Shown here: positions 57,501 to 64,000 of the stretch, piece after piece | How the letters are laid out: each line of letters begins with the position of its first letter | How positions within the stretch are numbered: position 1 is the stretch's first letter | Source of the DNA: Diplosphaera chodatii | Lineage: Eukaryota; Chlorophyta; Trebouxiophyceae; Prasiolales; Stichococcaceae | Length of the DNA stretch: 64,000 nt | Direction: 5' to 3' | Assembly: GCA_032358165.1 (NCBI GenBank) | Contig: JAALGY010000038.1 | Location: 2,356,001-2,420,000, forward strand | The notes under the pieces: generated by a model | Database searches by the model: none | Seen by the model: only the letters and a program-made list of their open reading frames with translations | What the model was told of the DNA's origin: nothing | Program-made: the position numbers and the translations under genes

Positions 57501-58438
57501 CGCGCTGTGGACGGGCTTCACACCTGGCGTTGGTGGGCCGGAAGGTCAGCCATTCATGCACCGGCTGCGCAACAAAGTCATTGCCGCGGCGGGTCAGCAG
57601 GAAGTAGCAGCCGGCGGGCGTGCTGCCACCGCTGGCGCCGCCGCTTCCTGCAGCTCCCTCAGCCGCCGCCCCCGCGGCCGCCGTGCCGCTGCCGCTGCTC
57701 ATGCCTGCCTCCACAAGACCGTGGAACGCTGTGCCGCTGGTCATTTCCTCCAGCGCCCACTCCTTGGGCCGCTGCTGCCGCCTGCATGCACAGGACCGCC
57801 CTGTTTCACTTCTTGAATGAGGCCACCAAAGCACCTTTCCCCACATGCTCGCTGACTGCTAGTCACTGCAGCGCGTTGTGCTCCACACAGCCCGGCTCTG
57901 CAGCCAGACTCATGGCATCAATGAACACTGTCAGCGTCCCTGTGCTGGGCTGCGCCTGCTGGACCGCTGCCCACCTGCTGCTCGGCCCCCTTGACGGCGG
58001 GGCGGCCGGCTCCTGCTGTGACAGCGCCCACTTGCCCTTCCGCCTTTCCCTGAACCCGGGCGGGCCCTGCAACACGGTGCACCGGGCGGTTGGCGGTCAG
58101 GTGCATGGCATCCCAGCCGCGGATTTACGTTTTCATCAGCGCCTTCTGCGGAAACAAACCCTGATCAACGCACCAAGGGGAAGCTGCCCAGGAAGCGGTG
58201 CTGCTGTCGCTCCTCCGGGGGCGCCATCCGCAGCACATACTCCTGCGTGACCGGCTGCAAATGCTCAGTCGTTGCCCGGTACAAGATGCACAGTTTGCAG
58301 GCCTCGATGGGAAACGCCGTCTGGGTCACCGTCAGACGTAGAAACGCTGCTTTGGAACCATCTGCACCTTGCACTCACCCTGACAGTTTGCTGTGGATCC
58401 GCCGTCGCCGCCGCCGCATCCGGGGCTGCAGCTGCCAT
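54510..58438 (-). CDS. Transcription initiation factor TFIIF subunit alpha (RAP74)
   Basis: This is the large subunit of TFIIF, which binds RNA polymerase II. The start is ATG 58438 (MAAAAPDAAAATADPQQTV). N-terminal exons give PVTQEYVLRMAPPEERQQHR, a basic GKWALSQQEP, PKEWALEEMTSGTAFHGLVE and GCYFLLTRRGNDFVAQPVHE with WLTFRP, matching the RAP74 dimerisation region (YYLL..RG.EFVA.P...WY.F). The middle is acidic and Ser-rich as in the family: DRGRDSDGEGDAADSDVEGA, DDDLEMGKDEDADMPAPRR, DDSEEEGPQLSGSSDGDAPK and ADDEMDDEDDEEFLQNMARQ. The C-terminal winged helix is IVEWLRTAGPVAMGELTRRF, KKRLTTDVQRKAFGATIKAV and AVHREVTLGAGKVIMLKPGV, then TGA. Exon duplication and tail repeats are described separately. 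Many short exons span 3.9 kb. Confidence 0.84.
54827..54862. repeat. CAG/CTG microsatellite
   Basis: A run of CAG triplets (GCAGCGG(CAG)nGAGG) lies in a TFIIF alpha intron or low-complexity stretch. It is a simple sequence repeat. Confidence 0.75.
56343..56543 (-). repeat. Duplicated about 82-bp exon block in TFIIF alpha
   Basis: The blocks 56343-56424 and 56461-56543 are nearly identical (both contain GCCTGCGGGGCGCGGGCATG and a CTCGTCCTTGCCCA core). Read on the minus strand both encode KDEDADMPAPRR. Only the 56461-56543 copy joins smoothly to the acidic exon (DRADDDLEMG). Confidence 0.8.
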
Positions 58439-58980
58439 AGTGCACCGGATCCTCACCTCTGCCTGACACGCTGATTACCTGGTACAGCTCTTGCTTCTCA
58501 TAGCCTGCATACAGCGGTCTGGTCAGCGCATGCGGCGGCTATCAGCAGCATGTCTATGAGTGTGCGCCGCGCATGGTGCAGTGGCAACCGCCTTGCAGGC
58601 CGCGGATGCCATTGAGGGCAACCAAAGCACAGCGCCTGCCGGTAGAGAGATTCAGCTTACTTGTCATCAGCAGTCAACTGGCTGTGTGTCAGCTTTACAG
58701 CTGAGCGGTCTGCTGCCTCTGTGGCATCCTCTGCAGCCCATCACCCAGCCTGGACTTGTCTCACACTGGTGCAAATTTGGCTGCTCGCAAACGACGTGAG
58801 AGGTGCTGGACGGAAGTGAGCGGCCTGCTGTAAGCTTGCGCTTGCGCAGCGCCACCATTGAAGCTGCTGCGATCACTTCTGTGTTGGACGGATCAGCGTA
58901 CTGCTGCACTCCTCAGCAGCCAGCACTGACCAAGCAACGGCGTGTGGGGGCCCTGAACTTCCTGCAACGTCCTCAGCATC
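58439..58980. promoter_or_regulatory. Divergent promoter region
   Basis: This head-to-head spacer separates the TFIIF alpha gene from the coiled-coil protein gene. No clear core element or exon was found. Confidence 0.35.
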
Positions 58981-61121
58981 ATGTTTGACGCGTATGACGC
59001 CGACCCCAGGGGCCTCAGGTGCACCTGCACCTGCTCTGATGCTGCCTCTCAAGGAAGCATGCATGCAGCAGTTTGCAGGGAAGACAGACGCTGACAATCT
59101 GCACGGCCTGCTCTGGACTCTTTTGTCTGACATCTGGCTGCCGCCTTCATGACGCTGGCGAAGCACAGCATGAGACAGCAGAAGCACAGACGCACATCAC
59201 CACACTGCCTTCACCAAATACTCTCAACGCCTGCGTGCAGGAAGAGGAAGCGCGGGGTGGAGAAGATACTGCAGGACTACCCGCTGCCGGTGCTGGGCCT
59301 GGCCGTCTTCGCGTGCGTGTGCGTCATGGTCGCGCTGCACGGGCGGGCGGTCCACTGGCAGCAGAAGGCGCACGAGCACGAGGGGCACCACCACCGCTTC
59401 AAGGCCTCCCACAGCTCCCTGGCGGTGCGTCAGCCGCCCTCCGGTGCTCTATGCAGCATCACAAGCGGGGGCTCATCCCTGATGAACTGCTCGGGCATCG
59501 CGGGACCGTAGCATGCGCCGTCGCTGACTGTGCTGTCCCGCAACTGGCCGCAGACGGCGCTGCAGACGAAGCACCGGGAGCTGGAGGAGGTGCAGGAGAA
59601 GCACATGACCAAGCAGCAGCGCATCGGGGACCTGGAGCACAAGCTCGAGGGGGAGGCGCGGGCGCTGGCGGCCGCCAGGAATGAAGTCCACACGGCGAGC
59701 CGAAGCGCCTCTGCATACCTGCCACTCATTCTGCGATGCCTGCGCACGGCGACAGTGGCAGATTCAATGGGCACATAGCCAGAGGCTGGCGTGCATGCGT
59801 GGTTGGCGGCTGTCTGGGGGCGGGAACCTACTTCATGTTGCTGATGCCGCTCGCAGGTGCGGGACGAGTTGATAGAGTCCCAGAAGGCGCACAACCTGTG
59901 CAAGCACGACCTGGAGACGTGCCTCCACCAGTGCGCCTTCCCTGCGTCTGGCTGCATCCACCACCAGGGCTGTGCCGCCCGTGCTCTGGTGGCGAGACTG
60001 GCTTGGCGAGCAGCCGCGCACCCCTGAGACTGGCGACGCCCTCGCCTGTGGCTGACCCTTGGGCGCTTTTGCCACTGCAGCACGACTGTGCACAGCGACA
60101 GCGCGGCGGAGATGGACAGGGAGCTGGCGGACCTGCAGCACAAGGTGGCCGCGCACGAAACCAGGGTGAGCGGGGACCCGGCTGTGCACCGAGCGGCGCC
60201 GATGTCTTGCTGGCAACCCCTGCGCACAGCGCCCATGCTGCGGTGGCGAGCTGACGAGCTGGCTGCTGGCAGTCGCTGTTGATGCCGCATTCTGCTGTGG
60301 AGACGTGAGCAGGTGTCGGCCCGATCCGCCTTGGTACGCTGCCACGATTCGTCCAATCCCGCCCGACTGCCGCTCTGACCATGTGCAGGAGCTGCAGTTG
60401 CTGACGGCGAAGGCGGACCTGGAGCAGCGGGTGCAGCGGCTCAGGGTGCAGGCCGAGCAGAAGGGCGTGCACCTGGAGACAGGTGCACATCTCTGAGCGC
60501 CTGCTTCCCACACCGTCTGGATCATCGACGTGTATTCCTGGGAGCGGACGCAATAGACGTCGACAGGCGCCATGGCACATGCTGAGTGTTGTTGCTGCTC
60601 TGCCGTCTTGGCTAGCCCCTTCCCAGGAGCGAAACGTTCGTTTGCACCAGCGGACATCAACGTGCACCTACATCGCATTGCAGGGGAGCTGCCTGGGCTG
60701 GGTGGCGGCGCGGCCCACCTCGGCAGCCTGCCCACGCAGCCGGTGCCCTCGGCGCCGCGGGTGGACGGCATCCACCACGCCTCGTCGCTGGACGTGCAGC
60801 CGACGGCCGCGGTGCCGCGCGCCCCCGTGGTGAGTGGTGCCTGTGTGATCAATCATATGCCCAATTTTGAAAGGGGGGGCGCCCATGCTGGAAGTGGGGT
60901 GGCTGCACATCCTGGGGCGGCACATGCAGTGTGCTGCGCACAGCCTGGCGTGCAGAAGCTGCTAGCAGTATGGTTCCCGGTGGTGCGACTGGAAGAGCGT
61001 GAGAAAGAGCGATGACTTCTCACATCGCATTCACATCTGCGCTGACGCGGCTGTGGGTCTGCAGGTTGTTGAGCATCTAGACGTGCCGACAGACCACCGC
61101 AAGGCGCCGGACTTGCGATGA
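58981..61121 (+). CDS. Type II membrane protein with coiled coil
   Basis: Exon 1 (ATG at 58981) gives MFDAYDADPRGL. Exon 2 (about 59241-59424) encodes a basic stretch KRKRGVEKILQDY and a hydrophobic anchor PLPVLGLAVFACVCVMVA, then HEHEGHHHRFKASH (His-rich). Later exons are strongly helical and charged: LQTKHRELEEVQEKHMTKQQ, IGDLEHKLEGEARALAAARN, VRDELIESQKAHNLCKHDLE, AAEMDRELADLQHKVAAHET and LLTAKADLEQRVQRLRVQAE. The tail is Pro/Ala-rich (60680-60830). A phase-correct last exon from 61065 (VVEHLDVPTDHRKAPDLR) ends at TGA 61119. Short N-terminus, single anchor and long coiled coil resemble Golgi type II proteins such as GOLM1 in topology only. A function as a Golgi or ER tether is speculative. 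Confidence 0.68.
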
Positions 61122-61718
61122 CATGTGGCAATGGCCTGGTGGCTCTGCTCCTGTGTTTTGAAGCTTGAATGATCCCCACGTCCAACATTGTAACAAGGCA
61201 GTGTTGAGACCCTGCACATGACGTTGGTGTCACACACAGATGCGCGATGATCTGCCACACAGCATCAACCGCTCTCGCGCCTGATGCATACACCGTGTTG
61301 TAGCAGCAGATGATGTAGATAGAAGTAAAGTAGTGGACGATCGCTTGCCATACAAAGGCTGACCAATGAATGGCAATGTTTGGACAGCAGCCGACTGCAA
61401 TGTCCCGCCCATCGTTTAACTGGCGTTGCACCCTGTGGCCAAATTCTCACGCCCCTGATGGCATCGAGGCAGATCGTTAGAACACAAGATGGGCTTGACC
61501 GGAGAGCTCATCAGAGTAAGCGACAGGCCGACAATGAACTCATACACCATCGTTACGCAGGGACAAGCAAAGCCTAGGCATGTATGTCGGCATGACTTGA
61601 CCACCGCGGTCAAGTGCCGGATGGCCCCTTGATGGGACAATTACTGAACTGATTGGCGAAGCGGGCTGCAGCGTCGCCTGCAGCAGGATAACGTGACTGA
61701 ACACGACCGGCATAAGAC
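61122..61718. other. Intergenic region between tandem genes
   Basis: This is the 3' UTR of the coiled-coil protein gene and promoter of the nuclease-like gene. TGTAA lies at 61189-61193. No exons were seen. Confidence 0.35.
61189..61193 (+). terminator. Candidate TGTAA polyadenylation signal
   Basis: TGTAA lies 68 bases after the proposed stop of the coiled-coil protein gene. This is the usual chlorophyte poly(A) signal, but the match is short. Confidence 0.35.
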
Positions 61719-64000
61719 ATGGGGCAGAGCTCCGTGCCCGACCTCTTGAACGAGGCGCGCAATGACGCGGCGCCTGACAGCATGTTGAGAGGGAAGCGTG
61801 CCATTGTCGATGGCCCAATGGTCATCCGCACCAGCGGTGGCGACACAGCGCGCACCAGGGCCCTTTTGCAGCGGCTGAGCAATGCTGCTGGCAGCATGCT
61901 GGTGACTGCAAACGCATGTGCACTCTGTTGCACGCGCATGCATCGCATTCAAACAGGCGCCCTGCTGCGAGGATGGGACGTGCTGGCTTTACCTGATCAT
62001 GGACATCATCGATCTTACTCGCAGGTAGTGTTCGAGACGCTCAGCGCCCCGGCCTACAAGTTGCTGTGCAGGTGAAGCACCCCTCTGCCGTGTACCAGAC
62101 TGTCAGCAAAAGTTCGCGCGGCTTCTTTATTTATTGGACGGATGCTTCAGCGATGGGTGCGATGACACCGAGGTGTCGAGCCATATCGATCGCTGGACAC
62201 CCAGCCTGGTAGTACATGCAGGGCCCTGAGGCGGGGGCTGAGCTCCGGAGAGCAGGTACTGGCCGCCATGCACAGCTCTTCCCTGCACCTCTCCCCCGAC
62301 GAGGAGGTCATCCTGGATTTGATCCCATGGCTGAGGTAGGTAGGGGTTGCACGAGTCAGCTGTGCAACACACCAGCCACACCATTGCATACATGATGCCT
62401 TCTGCACGGGCGACCGGCAGAGGGGCTCTGAACAGACAATGCTCGAATGCTGGCCTCAGGGAGCACGACATCCCCTTCGTGGGTTGCATCGGCGAGGCGG
62501 ACCCGCAAATCCTGTACATGGCCCAGCCGGGGGACGTCGTCATCAGCAGGGACAATGACTACCTGATTTGGGGCTGCGAGATGGCCTGGCTGCTGCCCTC
62601 GTGCGACCCTCTGTTGACGCTGATTGTGACTGTCTTGTACCACTGCAGCCAGATGCCAGGGTATCGCAGTTCGCCTATAGCTACCCAGTATGTAGTTGCT
62701 GCACCTACTGGCTGGCTGTCCTCATCTGCATCTCAACATGCAGTACTGTCAGATGTGTGACCTGACTTGTGGTGGCATCTACGTCGCTGCAGGGGCCTCA
62801 TGCAGCACACCACCCAGGAGGCGCTGTACATGACGGAGGAGGAGGAGGCGCGGGCGGGCAAGGGCGCCAAAGCGGGCACGCTGGCAGGCCTGCCGCCCGC
62901 CACCTTCCGCACCGCATCAATGCTGCTGGGCGGGTCAGACTATCAGGTACAATCCTGGTCCGTGCCAGATGACCTGAGCAGATGCACTGCGCTAGTTGCT
63001 GTATATTTACAGTGCTCAGGCTGCTCGAGGTGACATGCGCCGCGCCAACAGATGCTGGTGATGCTTCATATTGACAGTTGCAGTTGTGCTGGTGGACTGG
63101 CAGGTCTACCACCCCTGGGGCGTGACAATGCGCCGGTATGTGCAGCGCCTGCTGCTGGCCATGGAGCAGGTTGGCGGCAGGATGCTGTCCGATGCGGAGG
63201 TGAGAGCATGCTGTCCCGGACCTGATGGCCTGGAGTATGTCATGTCACATCATCAGCGGCAGCCAGTCACTGCCGCATCTGCACTACAGCCGGCCACCGT
63301 GCCAACTGCAACCGCTATGCTGTTCTGTCCGACGGGAATGGTGTGCACGAAATCTCAGGAAGGTGCTGTGCCCACTGCAGGTCATCAGCACGCTGGTGGA
63401 CCTCTGCAGAGAGCTGCATGACAGGGCGCCCGTCGGCAGCCCCAGGGGCCTGTGGAATGACGGGCAGCCGGTGGGCGACCGCACGCTGCCGACGGTGGAG
63501 CAGCTGCAGCGGCACCTGGCGCACGCAAAAATTGTCATGCTCAATGCGCCAGGTGAGTTTGAATCTCTGATGTGGTTTTGCCAGGATTGTGCTTTCAGCT
63601 CGGCAGGCTGCTGCACACAGCCGCAGAGGCGACCCTGTTGTCTGCTTGTTGCACCCTTTCAGTTGTCTGACGTCCCTTCAATGGCTGTGACGTCCCTGCA
63701 ACGCCTGCGCAGTGCTGCAGCAGCTGGGGGCCAGCCCGGCCAGGTGGACGCGCACCTTCCGGCAGCAGCTCGGCGGCACGCCGCTGCTGGCAGTGCAGGA
63801 GGCGCATGGGCTCCTGGTGGCAGGCAAGGACGCCACCGCCGACAACACCATCGCCACTGGCATTGCCACATGTGAGGTTTTCACCTTCGAGTCATTCACA
63901 ACGGCATACATGAGTTACAGAGGGAGGTGCGCGGCACACATGCTGCAGGTGGACCGGCAACCAACGCCAGGTCGTGCATCAGCCGTGAAGGCTGCCAGAC
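61719..64000 (+). CDS. XPG/FEN1-like (PIN-fold) nuclease-family protein, partial
   Basis: This gene runs off the right edge. The ATG at 61719 gives MGQSSVPDLLNEARNDAAPD then MLRGKRAIVDGPMVI, which has the XPG-N (GKR..VDG) pattern but is degenerate. Exon 3 has SPDEEVILDLIPWLR, and exon 4 (62445-62582) has the XPG-I core GLREHDIPFVGCIGEADPQI then LYMAQPGDVVISRDNDYLIW. The conserved EADPQ and SRDNDYL place the acidic metal-binding residues of the FEN1/XPG family (EA..Q...L, SD.D.L). Later exons are GLMQHTTQEALYMTEEEEAR, ATFRTASMLLGGSDYQ (the GSDY matches the XPG helix-hairpin-helix GxDY), VTMRRYVQRLLLAMEQVGGR, LVDLCRELHDRAPVG and a last exon TFRQQLGGTPLLAVQEAHGL. Relatives may be asteroid-, Mkt1- or GEN1-like; I cannot decide which. 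The exon boundaries are approximate. Confidence 0.6.

Noticed and set aside
59430..60852. Long minus-strand ORFs (over 300 residues)
   Set aside because: They are antisense to the coiled-coil exons, whose CTG/GAG-rich codons leave the reverse frames open by chance.
1..64000. CRISPR arrays, tRNA or rRNA genes, transposons
   Set aside because: No regularly spaced direct repeats of suitable length, no cloverleaf or rRNA signatures, and no transposase or reverse transcriptase motifs were found by reading.

Overview
The window is nuclear DNA of a green alga, most likely a trebouxiophyte of the Chlorella/Coccomyxa kind. This rests on GC-rich coding sequence, many short GT..TGCAG introns, plant-type gene families (NHX exchanger, DUF2358-SOUL protein, plant-like TFIIF alpha), Pro/Thr-rich cell-surface linkers, and TGTAA-type signals after some genes. 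I see no prokaryotic operon, tRNA, rRNA, transposon or CRISPR array. Almost every gene is broken into 50-250 bp exons, so I rebuilt gene models by joining exons through splice sites, phase and family similarity. Each gene span runs from start to stop including introns, and internal exon limits are approximate.

Layout, with strand: fibro-slime surface protein (-, 1-6091, open at the left edge); small single-exon membrane protein (+, 7422-7964); eIF2B gamma (-, 8279-12132); WDR20/creC-like WD40 protein (+, 13049-16163); a divergent pair of CsbD-like stress proteins (-, 16969-17268; +, 17627-17929); DUF2358-SOUL heme-binding-like plastid protein (-, 18441-21726); small membrane protein with an in-frame TGA (+, 22044-23723); single-TM protein (-, 24476-25624); RanBPM/GID1 (+, 26433-30502); unknown low-complexity protein (+, about 31717-33407); FGDN-family protein of phage/bacterial type (+, 33404-34401); SUMO E2 UBC9 (-, 35221-36594); NHX-type Na+/H+ exchanger (+, 37542-42994); HemK-like methyltransferase (-, 43495-45378); heme-oxygenase-like diiron protein (+, about 45842-49059); secreted GH5 mannanase-like protein (+, 49588-53935); TFIIF alpha/RAP74 (-, 54510-58438); type II membrane coiled-coil protein (+, 58981-61121); XPG-like nuclease (+, 61719 to beyond 64000).

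Neighbouring genes mostly alternate in strand, giving many short head-to-head promoters (e.g. 17269-17626, 21727-22043, 45379-45841, 58439-58980). The genes do not form one pathway. They are housekeeping regulators (translation initiation, transcription, SUMO and ubiquitin systems), ion transport, plastid and stress proteins, and two extracellular or cell-wall proteins.

The observations most worth checking are: an in-frame TGA followed by two exons in perfect phase (23232); an ATGA stop/start overlap between two genes beside a 14-bp hairpin (33346-33407); a phage/bacterial-type FGDN protein in an intron-containing nuclear gene; duplicated exon and tail repeats in TFIIF alpha; a 15-bp duplication that copies a splice donor in the NHX gene; and a GH5 protein in which the acid/base NEP motif cannot be found.
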